DNA of 64,000 nucleotides, taken from positions 10,067,414-10,131,413 of the forward strand of contig NC_135724.1 in assembly GCF_964656455.1 (NCBI RefSeq), read 5' to 3'. Below, in pieces: positions 46,009-58,768 of the stretch. The number at the start of each line of letters is the position of its first letter. Position 1 is the first letter of the stretch. The notes under the pieces are model-generated. The model did not search any database and was not told the DNA's origin. It saw only the letters and a list, made by a program, of their open reading frames with translations. Position numbers and translations under genes: made by a program. The stretch comes from Halichoerus grypus. Taxonomy: Eukaryota > Chordata > Mammalia > Carnivora > Phocidae.

Positions 46009-47379
46009 AATATTTCCATTTCTTATCATGTGCAAAATATAATCACTTCTATCCAAAGATTCCCCAAATTATCATCCAATTATGGCATCAAAATCCTAAG
46101 TCATATTTTGCATTACACTTATCATCTCTATTGGGTCCAAGTGGAAACAAAACCCTTCTGTGCAGCTTCTCAGGTGTGGTGCTTCTTAAGCTAGAGACCA
46201 ATGAACTAAGGAAAAAATGATTTTCTTTTCACACTTGTAAGTATCATGATGAGCCAAATTGTGGCTAACTCTGATAAATCTTCCTATCTTGAAAATGAGA
46301 AATGAGATGCACAGAGCAGTCACTGGGTCCATAAACATCTGAAATTCCATAGGGTGCCAGGTCAGTCTACTCAAGCAGTAGTGCATATTGCTTCACCTTG
46401 TTCTAATCTGTGGGGATAGGTCCCTAGCTCATTCTCCATGTCTCTTGACTCCACCATATGGGATCTTTCCTCTGCCTCCTGAGATATCCCATTTTCTTCC
46501 TGAAGAAATTGCCAATGTTTATAGCTTAATAGCTTTCTCAACAAACTTCCTGCCTGTAGAAGGTTGGCAACCCCAACCAAGGGCATTATGAAATTTGAGC
46601 AATTTCAATTCCTTTCCTGTGAAAGTCACCACATTTCCCTTAAAAACTTTTGTGAGAATATTATCTTTAAGCTTATAGTACATTTATTAGAAAAAAAAAT
46701 CTACAGTTCTTTCTGAGATGGACCTTTCTCTACTTTGTGTTTCAGCTTTATGTAAGACTTGTTATTCTAGCTGAATGGGTATATTAGGCATCATATTAAA
46801 CCTTTTAAAGGCATTACTACAGAGCTTTATAGCCATGTCTTTGATATTAACTGTGCTGTCAGGAGTCCTTTTACTTCGAGAATCTTATACTAGCTTGGAG
46901 ACTAGGTGTAAGTTAGAGTTTGTTCTCCATCCCAATAATTTATGGCTCCTCTGTAACCTTTTAAGATTATCCTCACAATTTTAACAATTTCTTCCATGGC
47001 TCACCTTTCTCCTAAAGTTCTTTATCATATGTAGCTCGGAACATTCAACTGACACTTTCAATATTCTGTCTGGGGATCTCTTTGGAAAGATTCACGTTTA
47101 TTAGGCCACATAACTGCAGGTTACAGTTCTGCCAATTATTTAACAACTACATAAATAAGTTGTCATTTTTTCCCCACTCTTCAATAATAATTTCTGCACC
47201 ATTACTCCAGCTTTTTCAAACTGCATGTTTGGAGATTTTTCATTTTTTGATTATCACCCAATTCCAAATCCAATGCCACATGTTTTAGGATTTGTAAAGA
47301 CAGTACCCATTATAGACAACAATTTTTTTTAATCAGGTAATTTTTTTTTGTAAGCCATCCCTAAACTTAAAACTTGTAA
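46009..47379. other. Unassigned non-coding DNA
   Basis: No confident repeat call. The part at 46600-47330 has the feel of an old dispersed element, possibly MaLR internal sequence, but no landmark is decisive. Overlapping frames at 46371-46591 on both strands are not genes. Confidence 0.3.
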
Positions 47380-47720
47380 GAGCATTGTTTTAACAATTTT
47401 TATTTAGGTAAAAGAGTCTGTGGTCGCTCTGGTTTGTTTAGCTTTGCTGTTCTCTGCTGGGCTTCCTCATGCCTCCAAGGTGTGTGAGTGAGTATTGAAA
47501 GCTGCTGTCTGGTCTTAGGCAGGCTGATTGGTTTAACTTATTATTAACAGCTTATTATCTGTTCCAGCTGATCTCAGTGTCTAGAAGCCTAGTCTAGCCT
47601 TATTAATATGTTTGTCTTATGGTTCAATAGAGCAGTGGCTGAGTAAGCTCATTTCCAAACACTTTTCAAGCCTTTGTGCACCTCACGGTTGGTAATGAAT
47701 GTTTGACAGGCCACTGAAAG
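47380..47720 (-). mobile_element. Possible MLT1-like LTR remnant
   Basis: GCTGGGCTTCCTCATGCCTC, TGCTGTCTGGTCTTAGGCAG and CAGCTGATCTCAGTG resemble the antisense internal part of MLT1 LTRs. Heavily diverged. Confidence 0.3.
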
Positions 47721-47974
47721 TCATTGCATGTAAGTCACTGCATAAGCCACTTAGATTCATGGCGTGGAGATATAGTTTACACATTTCCAAGAGAAGGGAA
47801 GTATTTGTGATCATTTCAACTCTAGCAATACATTTTCTGCTTGCTCTCTTGTTCTTCTGTCATCAGAAGGCAAAAATATTCTCCCAGGTAGTGGCTGGTC
47901 TACTAGGCTCAGCCTTACGAGGGATTGGATGTTTCTATTTGCCTTCCTGCACTTCTTTTATCCCCACAAGAAAA

Positions 47975-48225
47975 GCTTTCTCCACATAGCTTCTGTCCCC
48001 TTAGCATGGACTCCAGAATGGAAACATGTGGAGAATCTCTCAACCAACATGCAGTGAGAATCAGCCCAACTAGTTATGCAACTTGAAGCAGGACACCCAG
48101 CCGTGCCCAGTCTACAAAACCAGACACACATGTGTGAGGGAAAATAAATAATTGCTATTCTACGCCATTGGGTTTGGATTGTTTAAATGAATCAATAAAT
48201 GGCTATACCATGCGCTACTATAGAG
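47975..48225 (+). mobile_element. Possible MLT1-like LTR 3' end
   Basis: ATGTGTGAGGGAAAATAAAT, then TTCTACGCCATTGGGTTTGG and ATTGTTTAAATGAATC resembles the MLT1 terminal segment (AATAAATGTTGTTGTTTTAAGCC, CACTRAGTTTGGGGTGG). The upstream part is compatible but weak. Confidence 0.4.
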
Positions 48226-50863
48226 ATTGACTGAAGACTTGACCTGTGCTTGCTGGGTTTATTTCCTTAGATGAACTAACAATGTTCGTAATGTTCACCT
48301 ATTATTTATCTGTATGAACCAATACATTTTCTTTTTTAGGCCTCAATGAGAAGAACTGCATGTCATGTTAGGAACAAATGGAATCAATGTGTTTTTACTG
48401 CCATAACTCTCCATGACGAAGGAGTAACCTGTGGCCAAATCATTTTTTTTTTTCTTTTTTGGGTGAGCAGGATCTCTCCAAAGAATTCTAGAAATATCAG
48501 CTTAATATTTGTACAGTCAGATACCTGCTAGTGAATGCAAGGTCACATCTAAATAGTAAATGGGACATTTGGGGACCAATATTAAAAAGATTTTATTTTT
48601 TATTCAATTTGCGCATAGTGATTTTATTAAAAAGTTGCTTCAGTCTTTCTGTTTGGGTATTTGTTAACAAGAATTTATAGCAATCCTTGAAATCAGGATT
48701 TTTTCATACAACAAAAATTTTGTTGAAATTAATTTAGTGGATACTATGGAATGAACAGTGCTGACTTAAAGAATTACCTTCAGTACAATCCCTACACACA
48801 CACACACACACATCCACACATGCACTATCCACTCACACACCAAGATATTTCTCACTAGGGCAATGTTTAACCCCCATGAATTAGTAAAGGCAGAAGCCCC
48901 AAGCCTGGTTCTTATATTAGCTTTACAGTCCACTGATTTATGTCTACAGTACATGATTTCTCAATTATATTTTGCTGTATCAAGACACACAAGGCTGATT
49001 ACTTCCTTGATTCAGTTGTTATATTTACTCAGTGTTCTCCATTTTTATGTCAACATTTTCTCAATATACGGTCATTAAAACGTAGGGAATATATCATTTG
49101 AAATAATTATCTATTTGTTACGCAAAGACTGGTCCATATGAAGCCACTGGAGTGCAAATTTTTCTAGTTTCAGTGAATTCTACTAACAAATTCTACAATA
49201 TGCATTTGTTATACAAACTATATTAGACCATGTTTTGTGGTGTATTGAGAGAATTTATAAAAGTTGATGGCTATAGGAGCAGAAATGATTCTTTGGGAGT
49301 TTGAATATTGCTTGAAGAATTCCCCACTTTCTCGAAATCTGACCCTTCAGATGTTATTTCCCAGGAAGCTTGTGGGTTATCAGGCTACAGGAGCCAAATG
49401 AACAGTACCTTGTAAATATTTCATGGTCATATCATGGTTCTGAGAACAGTGAAAAATGATCCTAGGGTCTTGAAAACATACTAGATCCTAGGTTCAATCA
49501 TTTGCTTTGATGGGAAATCCAGAGATTCATAGGGCGCTTGGGTGCATTTCATTTTCATTGGGTGTTTTATTTCCATTTCTTATTTTATTTGGAAGGCCTT
49601 ACTAAAGTATTTATTTGTGAAACAGTGGAATCAGACTTCAAAAGGTAGGAGGGAAGGCTAGAAGGGCAAGTCTCTGAAGTTTTCCAGGCATAGCCCAACA
49701 TCCCCGCAGCATCTTGTTATCCCTGGTGGTTGTGTATCAGCAGGTGCAAGTTGCCTTTGATTAAGTAATTGGGTTCAGAAAACTCTCAGGCATGAACATA
49801 CAATTATAGCTTCTGTCTTCATTTTGCTCCTCTGACCCACAAAAAGACATCTGGCTCAACTGTACCATTAGGAATGAAGGGGAGAAAATTGAACAAGTAA
49901 TTCAAATTGTAGTTTTTAAATTTCTTACAAATCCTCTTTTCAACAAAGAAGAAACATAGGAATCTATTCTTGACAGCCCTTCAGAGATGTAACAGGGCAT
50001 CTAAAATAAAATGTGTAACAATTCAAAAGAACAATTTTAATTTTTCAAAGTAAAACAGTTACACACATGCACAAGAAATAAAATGGCACATTAGGTTTGT
50101 GATCAACATTGACCAGAGAGAAATAGCCAAAATGAAATGAAATACTGAAGAATAATCATGGTTGTAGATGTTTTCCTTTGATTTTCTTCAAAATTTTTAA
50201 AGCTGCCATGTCAGCAGTTTCAAATTAAAAAAAAAAAAATTCTAAAATGCACATTATTTTGAGGTTTGTTGAGTTGTATACTCTGTTTTCATGCCCATTT
50301 TGAAATACAGCTGAGGAGGCAGATTATATTCTCCGATGCTGTCAAACATTCCATTTCTATCATTAAAATGGTAACTAACAGTTAATATCAGCAGATGGAA
50401 AATCATATTTATTCTTCGACTGGTTACCATGATGAACTGTAATCTCAGATCTTGCACCCAGGAATTCAGATATTTGGTATCATTTTCATGCTTTAAAAAT
50501 GTGCATCCATATGTTTACGTGACTGACTCTTGTGTGGCAGGTCACACATGTAGCTACTGACATGACGTTTTTCAAACATTCCAATGCCTTCCCAACTTTA
50601 TTCCACTCCTTAAACAATATTATGTCCTTAGACTTTTAGAGGCTGGTAGAATATTAGCATACAAGGAGTAAGATAATGAAGGGATGAGAAACAGTATTTT
50701 GGATATCCTATCCTTTATATAGTTCATTTTTCAATCTGACCTCAAGTAGAATATAATGGTTACTTCTGGAAGACTGTCAAGAGTTAAGAAGCAAATTACA
50801 AATGATATAATCTTGGGGTTAATATAGAGTATGAAATCAGCCATAATACCTGGCTTGCTAAAA
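48226..50863. other. Single-copy non-coding DNA
   Basis: No repeat family or exon recognised apart from the CA tract at 48793-48811. Short frames only. Confidence 0.4.
48793..48811. repeat. (CA)n microsatellite
   Basis: About nine CA units. Confidence 0.9.
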
Positions 50864-51306
50864 TGTAACACAGAGGCCACTGGAGGCGAGGGAGGGTTTC
50901 TGAGAAGGGTGTGGGCCTTTGAAATGCCGGGGCCCTGTGACCACTCTGCCATTGGAATGCCATGGGGAGTTACCTTCCCCGAAGCTCTCTTATCTCAAAC
51001 AGCCGCCCTGTGATCTAAGAGATGTTATGCATTGTCTCTTAGGCTATGTTTAATAGAACACCCAGATTAGCATATTTTATCTTTCCCGTAAATCCTCTCA
51101 GTTTCAGTAAGACCCCTTGTCACACATCACGTGCTTGAGAAACAGTGATAAGGATATCCTGAAGGACCAATAAAAGCAGGAGCAAAGAAGAGCAAAGGGT
51201 CTTCGTCTCTGAGCGTTGACCCCCTTGCCTTCTCCTCTCTTTCAAGGCAAAGTTTGGAGTAATCTTTCATCCATCGGTACAGGGATTGCTGGCCATTCCC
51301 AGCAAT
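50864..51306 (+). mobile_element. Possible solo LTR of an endogenous retrovirus
   Basis: A 443-bp segment that differs from its surroundings. I count nine CpGs, against about four in the next 600 bp, and GC is higher. It starts TGTAACACAGAGG and has an AATAAA at 51169-51174 in CCAATAAAAGCAGG, followed by a CT-rich stretch (CTTCGTCTCTGAGCG, then TTGCCTTCTCCTCTC) like an R/U5 region. It ends with a perfect 8-bp inverted repeat, ATTGCTGG and CCAGCAAT (51285-51292, 51299-51306). The order U3, polyadenylation signal, CT/GT-rich U5 is LTR-like. No clean flanking duplication is seen (TAAAA occurs on both sides near the ends), no coding sequence is attached and I cannot name the family. Confidence 0.42.
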
Positions 51307-52894
51307 ATAAAAAGATGATAAAACTTTTTAGAGCAAGAATATTATTACTATAAATTCTTAATGAAAATTTAGCTTTAAATATAATTTTGTAAAAAAAATA
51401 CACACATACAAACGCATATGACTCTATTCCTACCTTTGAGTGGAACTATTTATCATGGCAAGGAACTGTTAGAGAATTCAGTAGGCTTTCTGCCATTGTG
51501 GTAAGATGAATGATGAATCAGATGCAAGGCAGGGTTCCTTAATAATTTATTGGGTCATGAGTTATGGTTCTGTTCAACTGAAAATTATAAGATAGGTTTG
51601 CCTCAGGCAAAGAGCATAATGTATGCAAAAGAAAAATAGATTAAGCAAACATTCCATGAGTTTAATCATTTCAAACGTTATACTGAATAAAGGCCCTGAT
51701 GCATTTGTCATTAATTCAGGGGACAATTTTACCTCCACATAACATGATCACAAGATGGGAGCTGTCACTACGGCTCTGTAAATGGGATGTTCATAATGAG
51801 TAGTCACTAGAAGTCATTACTCTCATTCAATGTTTTTCCTTGTGAACGAGGATAAGGAACAGTGCAGGAAGCAAAGCTTGTGGTTATTCTTTTCTTTTAT
51901 GGAAAGTTATTATTTTTCTATCTCTAATTACTTGTTTATCCATTGACTTTCATATTCATTCAACATACATTTACTGAGCACCAACTTTGTGCCAGAGACA
52001 CTGTTCAGAGTTCATGATGAAGAGCCACTTCTAAATAATTTTTGGTGGCTAGCACTTTTGAAGCAAAAACAATTTTGCATGGGCTTTCATAGACTAAGGC
52101 ATTTATAAAGTTGGCCAGATTTGACCAAAATAATGAAATGCATAGGTAAGATTACAACCTCAATCTTTATTTAATTAATGCCCTTTCACATTCTTTGAGA
52201 AGTTAGCATATGTATGTTCTTATATACATAAAACAATGCTCTATTAAACAAGTTGGTATAAATAATATTTATTTAAAGGTTATAAGGCAATGTTAAATCA
52301 ACCTCAAATCAATATGTATTTGGTTTCAGGCTCTTCGGTTTTGTTTCGGGAGGTTTTTCATGCTCCAAGTTGTTCTTTACCTGGTAACTCTTCATAAAAT
52401 ATATTGGTTCTGACAAAAAACAACAATAATAAAATCATAGTAGTCACATTAGTTTTATGTTCCTCTCTGATAAATCTCCAACCTAGGTCTCGATATACTG
52501 GGATATAGGAATCTCAAAGGAGGAATAGTATGGCCATATATTTTGACTGTAATGTTTCTCTGGCAGTGAGTTGTCCAAGAAATGTGTCTCTTGAGGACTA
52601 AGGGTCAGCCTCGTACAGGCTTAGGAAGAGACACGACAAACATTTCGGCTACCTATCACTAGGCCTTAGGATAACCTGGTGAGTGACTGTTCTATATTGG
52701 TCAGATGTAGGTGCCTCTTGTCTGAGGCTATCAGTGAAATCTGAATTCACTTATTGTCCCAGCCAGAGAGATCTGTTCATTTCTACAGAACACTGAAGAG
52801 AAGACCTATAAAACTTCTCAGATACAAAATTCATATTTTTGTAAAAAATCTAATTCAATCATTTCAAATATTTTTAAAGGTCATCTAATCCTTT
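51307..52894. other. Single-copy DNA with a small L2-like patch
   Basis: Mostly unassigned. At 51950-52020, CATTCAACATACATTTACTG, AGCACCAACTTTGTGCCAGA and CACTGTTCAGAG match the antisense 3' end of L2. No exon. Confidence 0.45.
51950..52020 (-). mobile_element. L2 3'-end fragment
   Basis: ACATTTACTGAGCACC, ACTTTGTGCCAGAGACACTG and TTCAGAG follow the antisense L2 terminus (ATTTATTGAGCACCTACTA, TGTGCCAGGCACTG). Confidence 0.65.
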
Positions 52895-53400
52895 TTTTCT
52901 TTTAAATATTTATCACATATTTTGTGCAAGAAACTCTATGTATTGCTGGTATATTACGACTGAACAAAACACTCAATAATTTCTACCCTAATGGACATTC
53001 TATTCTGACAAAATAAAAGATAAACAAATAGATAAATAAAATAAATTTTATTATATACTGAAATATGCTATGGGTAAATAGAAAACAGTGAAAAAGAATA
53101 GTGAGTCTTATGTAGTACAGTTGTACTTTTAGGTTTTTTTTAATGAATTATATGACAGTTTTAGTCAAAAGGTGATTTTTGAGCAAAAACTAAGGGGAGT
53201 TAGAACACAGAACTCTATCTTTGGGAAATGTATTCCAGACAGGGGGAACAAATCTTGTGTCTGACTTTGAAATTAAAGGCTTCGGTGGGGGTATATCCAC
53301 CCTTCCAGGAAGAGAACGGTCTTTTAAGATCTTGGAAATACTTTGGTTTTACTCTGAATACAACAGGATCCTAGCACAGGTTTGACATATTTTGAAATAG
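52895..53400 (-). mobile_element. L2 3'-region remnant
   Basis: Antisense L2 landmarks in order: GACTGAACAAAACACTCAAT, CTACCCTAATGGACATTCTA, AAAGATAAACAAATAGATAA, GGTGATTTTTGAGCAAAAAC, TATTCCAGACAGGGGGAACA, then TTTTACTCTGAATACAACAG. About 500 bp of a much older insertion than any L1 here. Confidence 0.72.
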
Positions 53401-53599
53401 ATAATAGAAATATATCTGAAACAGATAAAAATCTGACTTTTAAAATAAATTGAGGAACAAGGGTAGAAGCAAAGATTATTGGAAAAGAAGATTATTCTCA
53501 TAATTTATAAAATCAATGAAAGTGACTTGAACTAGGTTGATAGTGGCTGAGGTGATAACCAAGCAGCAGATTTTGGATATATACATATTTTTTTCACAG

Positions 53600-54030
53600 T
53601 GAAAGTGACGCAAAGGTACAGAGATTTCTTGCATACCCCCAGCCCCCACATTTACAAAGCCTCCTGCATTATCAACATCCCCAATGGAGTCGGACATTTG
53701 TCACAGTTGATGAACCTCCACTGACACATCATCATCATCCAAAGGCCATAGTTTACATTATAGTTCACTCTTGGTGTTGTGCATTCTTTTGGTTTGAACA
53801 AATTGTATGACATGTGTCTATCATTATGGTATCACACGGAGTATTTTCACTGCTTGAAAAATCCTCTGTGGTCTGCCTGCTCATCCCTCTCACTCCCTAA
53901 AATGTTGGTCAACCAGTGATCTTTTTACTGTCTCCATACTTTTGCCTTTTCCAAAATGGCATGTAGTTGGAATCATACAGTAGGCAACCTTTTCAATTGG
54001 CTACTTTCGCTTTAATATGTATTTAAGGCT
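53600..54030 (-). mobile_element. Old L1 3'-UTR fragment
   Basis: Antisense landmarks TTGATGAACCTCCACTGACA, AGGCCATAGTTTACATTATA, GTTGTGCATTCTTTTGGTTT, GATCTTTTTACTGTCTCCAT, TTTGCCTTTTCCAAAATGGC and GTTGGAATCATACAGTAGGC match old L1M 3' UTRs. The minus-strand frame at 53476-53697 is incidental. Confidence 0.82.
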
Positions 54031-55444
54031 TCTAAACGTACAGGCATGTGCTTGTCCTATTACAAAGAACATAATGGAGTATAAAGAATGACGGCAAATC
54101 TCAAAAAGAAGGGGTTGTAATTTACTTGATTAGATGTTATATCTACTTTATATTTAAAACTTAAGATTGGGGAGAGAGTATTCATTTAGTACTTTTTCTT
54201 TTACAATGCCTGCGGCATTTATCTTGATCACTGTGGGGACAGATGTGCTTCTCAAGAAACATGAATGTATAATTGTATTCAAAATTATGCATTTTCATTT
54301 CAGATAACAAAAATTATTTATTTCTTTGTGGCTCAAGTACCTTTTACTAAAATAGTCATTATGACATATCTTCCGTCTATGTATTGTTTTCAGCTCTATG
54401 ATTTTTACATAAAGGAAAAAAAAAGTAAGGAGGGAAGCTATCTATTTTAAGTTGGGCATATAAACTGTTAGTTTGCATTTGATTCTGTGACTGAATGAAT
54501 TACTGTTATTCTGAAAGAAGACACAAAAATCAGGGCGGGGAGTCACAGAAACATGTCAAGTTATATATAATTAAAAACCTCTTTAAAAAGTTACTAAATA
54601 AAACTGTCAAATTTTTAAATGTCTTAACTTTTTTTTAATAAACAAATGAAATTTGGCAAGAACATGACAATCTTACTACAATCTTATTTTAAAATTCCCT
54701 CCTTAATTTTTATACATTTTGGGAGAGTATAAATCACGTGCATGGGTTATATACATCATGCATGTCTAGAATATAAGCAAAACTGGAAGTGTTTTATTTG
54801 AGAATATATATTGGTATTCCCTTTATCATATATGTAGGACAGAGTCATTATTACGTCTGGCCAATAAATGCTGACTGCATATAGTATTTCTGATCCTGTA
54901 CACTACACAGGCTCATTAAAAATTCAAGCAAAATGTTGCTAAAATGTTAGCTAATTTATCCAGGAATTGAGACTGTGGTATATTTGTAACAGTCAGACCT
55001 TATTCCCTATGAAATACTCATATCACTGATTTACCTTGTTTTCTTATGCACTAGAGAGAGACAGTTCAAAAATCAAAGCAATCAAGGAAATTATTTTTAT
55101 TCTATTGCTCATAGAAGTAAGTCCCCTAAATTTTGAGGTATAGGAAGAGCTGCTGTGGATGGTTTGTGCACACTGCACAAACCAGAGGGCATTATTTGTG
55201 TAACTGCATAACGCAATGTCTCTAAGCTTAGGTCTGGTTGTGAGGCGCTTATTTTGTCCTAGAACTACATAACTTTTTATCTTGGACTGCAATATTTGAT
55301 TTTGTTTCTTTAGTATTTGAGCTTGAGGAACATGATAATATGGCCTCATTTGGGAGGAAAGTAAAATAAAAATGTTAGGTAAACTTTTAAAGTCACCACT
55401 AGTTCTAAGGGACTATTATTTAGAGAGAATGAAGAACTTCCGCT
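54031..55444. other. AT-rich non-coding DNA
   Basis: No repeat family or gene recognised. A 101-codon minus-strand frame at 55044-55349 abuts a 118-codon one at 55346-55702; neither has a recognisable domain, and the second crosses the poly-A run. Confidence 0.35.
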
Positions 55445-56140
55445 CAGGAAAAAAAAAAAAAAAAAAGCTGTCCTTAGAAAGTTGAGTATGGGGAAATAGT
55501 CTGTTCTCCAGAAGTCTTCTATTTTAAAATTACAGATCCATATCCATGGATATGGGAGTGGAGGATCCAATAAAATCACACGCTGAGAGTTGACATTTTC
55601 CTGAAAAAGTAAATACAGTACAAGCAGGGCATAGTTTAAATTATCACTTGATTTCACATAGGTAATCAATAGAAGATAGAACCAATATTGATGTGGGGAC
55701 AAAATGCACTAAAATGCCAGATGCATAAAAATGAAAATAAATAAAATAAATAAAGTGCTAGATGCATGCAGGTCATCACTCTTTTTCTTTGATGTGAAAA
55801 ATCTTTAATCTAAGAGAAGATATCATGGAAAGTGCTACAGAGATTCTTAATTAGAGATAGCAGTGAACAGAGCACAGTGGCTAAATCAGGCAACAGCATA
55901 GCGTGGACAAATAACTGAAATATTCCCAGGAACTAAGTCTATTTGTAAATGGTTGTAGCCCTAAAGCCTCTTTAGTGCCTAGAACATAATCACCGTGGAT
56001 CACTGAATGAATGAATGAGTGAATATCCACTGACTGAGAAGTGGGAAAAGTGCCTGACAAGCCAGTGTATGGGTGTCGGGCAAGGGCTGGAGAGAATCAG
56101 GCGGTTTGAGCCCACTGGTCAGGTACAGCGGTTTGTAACT
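55445..56140. other. Poly-A run and possible L2 tail
   Basis: A run of about 18 A at 55449-55466 without a recognisable SINE or L1 body upstream. At 55960-56010, AGTGCCTAGAACATAATCAC, then GATCACTGAATGAATGAATG resembles an L2 3' end. Confidence 0.4.
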
Positions 56141-58599
56141 CAGGAACGTCAACAAAAAAATAGCAGAGACAATTAAGGATAGGTGTAACATTATGACATT
56201 TGAGTTGGCTGAGTTTTCACAGAAAGTACTATGAAAAAGAAAATCAATTAAATGTTTGCTTTATATAATGAGATTAACAAATAGTTTGCTGCAAATCTAT
56301 CCAATCAAGAGGTTTAAAAAAGCTTGAAAAATGTTATTTGAGATAAATCTTCTGCAGAAGACACAGAAACAGAAGCTGCTCTTGTTCAAGTGGAGGTGGG
56401 AGCTCCAGAGCCCACATGGGGCTCCTGCCCCTTCCTCATAAGTAGTGAGGGTGCATCAGATTCTCATTTAGAAAGTTCTAGAACCCTCTTGAGCATATTT
56501 GGAGTATTAGCAATCTCATGTGAACAAATTTAATCCTCCATCAAAAAGAATCCTCTTAACCTCTTGCCAAACAACGAAAGTCACAGTTGTGGAACATATG
56601 TTTGAAATGCTGAGTTCTTTAGAACTCATGATTTATATCTACAGAGAGAGCAGACATGCACCAGTTTACCTGTATTTGTTTCATAGGCAACATGTAGATC
56701 TAAGAAACACATGTGACTCACAGTCAGGGAGTTGAGTAATTACCATATACAAGAGGACACTGTTGCAAGTCTAGAGTTTAACGTCCATGCATACTTTGTA
56801 TAAATTTAAGCATTTTATAGAACTTTCGTGTTCCCTGACAAATTTTACTCTGTGTGAAAGAACCCAGATGGTGTGAATTCTAGGTTAAGTTTTTGTATTT
56901 TCATGACTAATGCAGAATGAACTTCATATAGATTGTAGAGACATGTCTTACAATTCTGAAGCCATATTTCAGAGACTTAATTGCCTATTTCTGTATATTA
57001 CAATTATACATATAGCATTAATGTAACATTAGCTAAAAGGCCTGCCAAATACTCATGAAGTTAAGGGAAAAAGTTCATTTATATTTTAACTTTAGTGCTT
57101 TAAACAGATAACTCTGGAATACTACTCAATCTATATTAACTAAGACTGATAATCAATGCTTTCATTTAAACTTAAATACTAATGCATGCAGCAAAATTAA
57201 ATCCGATGGCTTTGATTTTCTTTTCCTGGAGCTATTGGAAATTATTTGATCCATCTTTCTTAACACTCAAATCTGGTCCATTAAGACTTTGAAAAGGCAG
57301 AGAAATGCTGCATTAAAATTAAAAGCTCATATTCTGAAAAGCAGCTAGCTAAACTCTAGGACATTAAAGTCTAGATGTAATACTTTGGTTGTATATGAAG
57401 GAAATAAGCTATTATTGCTTTCGACCTTTAGAAGTTATGTTTTATGTATAGTTAAAATAAATAAACTTCTGTTTGCTGATCAATAAACAAGGCCATTTTT
57501 TTGGAGTCAGTAGAAATAACTGTGCATACATGAGGAGAAAAAAAAAGAACTGTGTATACATGAAATTTTAGGAAGTTAAACTTTGTACCCTACAGCTATT
57601 CAGCCCTATTCATAATTATTCTACTTTATTCAATTTTACACAATTATTTACGCACATCTAGCCATCTAATCAATTTCAGCCCTGTTTTTTAGCTACAAGT
57701 TTTCTTGACTAGTAGAAAAAAAATGTTGCTGTAGGTACTAGCGAATTATATTCTTTGTTAAAGTAAAATTATTTGATGTAGATATTTCTCTGACTCTTCT
57801 CAGGGTTTTGTGTCTTCTATTTTAATGATCATCTTTACACACTTTAACAAATCATGTCTACGGTCCTTCCAGAGGTGTCATTTTCAGTCTAGATATTGAG
57901 GATATGATGATACTTGACTACATTTTCTTATAATGAGCATCCAGAAATAGATTCCTACTCCATTTCTGTAGACCTTGCCAACCAATTAGAATGAAAGGAC
58001 AGAAGCCTTGTTAGAATTAGTGAACCTATACTTTGGCTAAGCCATTCTTACACACCCTTTATGAAATTATCATTATTCTTATTCTGCCCTTCTCATGCAT
58101 TAAGGTGGGCTATGTCAATGTACAATGCAGAAAGTTCACTGAGTTTAATTAGTAATCATAAGTATCTCTTCTAATAATATTAAACACCCTCAAAAATTCA
58201 TTCACAAATTTAATAAACAAATACACTCTACCATGCCATTCTGTCTGAAAAGTTTTCTTTCCTGAGCAATTCTACATTTATTATTACAGTTTTAGGGAAA
58301 TATGCTGGAAAGATAATGTTTCATATATAAACATAATTTAATTTGTATTTTTAGAATTTTTATTAGTTTTGGCATTTCTCTGAAGATTCACAGAGATCTT
58401 TTAGAAATTCAATATTATGTAACTATTAAGCAAGCATTATGAATAATGTGTTATTTTCAAAATGAGAAGTATCAAGGTATCTTAGTAATTGATAGTAATT
58501 TTGAAATCATAGGTAAAGGTGAAAGGACAATTCATCCCCAAAATAAAACTATAATCATCAGGATGATTTTCCACAAACTAAATGGAAATAATATAAAAG
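56141..58599. other. Single-copy DNA with CNE-like block
   Basis: No repeat recognised. The interval at about 57000-57440 shows TAAT-rich, mixed-composition sequence (CAATTATACATATAGCATTA, ACTAATGCATGCAGCAAAAT, GGAAATTATTTGATCC). No exon. Confidence 0.35.
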
Positions 58600-58768
58600 A
58601 ATGGACTCTGGAGCCATATCACTAAAATTTGAGTCCTGGATTTGTGACCTTAAGCATTTAACCTCTATGATCTGTTTCTTCATGTTAAAAATGGAATAAC
58701 AATTATCATACCTATTTTATAGTGTTGTTGTGAGCTCTAAACAAGTTAAAAAGAGCTCTGAGAACTAT
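58600..58768 (+). mobile_element. MIR element
   Basis: GGACTCTGGAGCCATATCAC at the 5' part, TTTGTGACCTTAAGCATTTA and ACCTCTATGATCTGTTTCTT in the core, then AAAATGGAATAACAATTATC, ATTTTATAGTGTTGTTGTGA. A clear forward MIR and one of the best preserved in the window. Confidence 0.85.

Noticed and set aside
49530..49560. GGGCGCTTGGGTG, similar to a SINE head
   Set aside because: No downstream SINE body, box B or tail; chance similarity.
55044..55349. 101-codon minus-strand frame abutting the previous one
   Set aside because: No recognisable domain; the adjacency is coincidental in the absence of splice or coding signals.
55449..55466. Poly-A run as a possible retroposon tail
   Set aside because: No SINE, L1 or processed mRNA body is recognisable next to it and no target duplication is seen.
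55346..55702. 118-codon minus-strand frame with a hydrophobic Phe run
   Set aside because: The Phe run is the complement of a poly-A tract; no domain or homology recognised.
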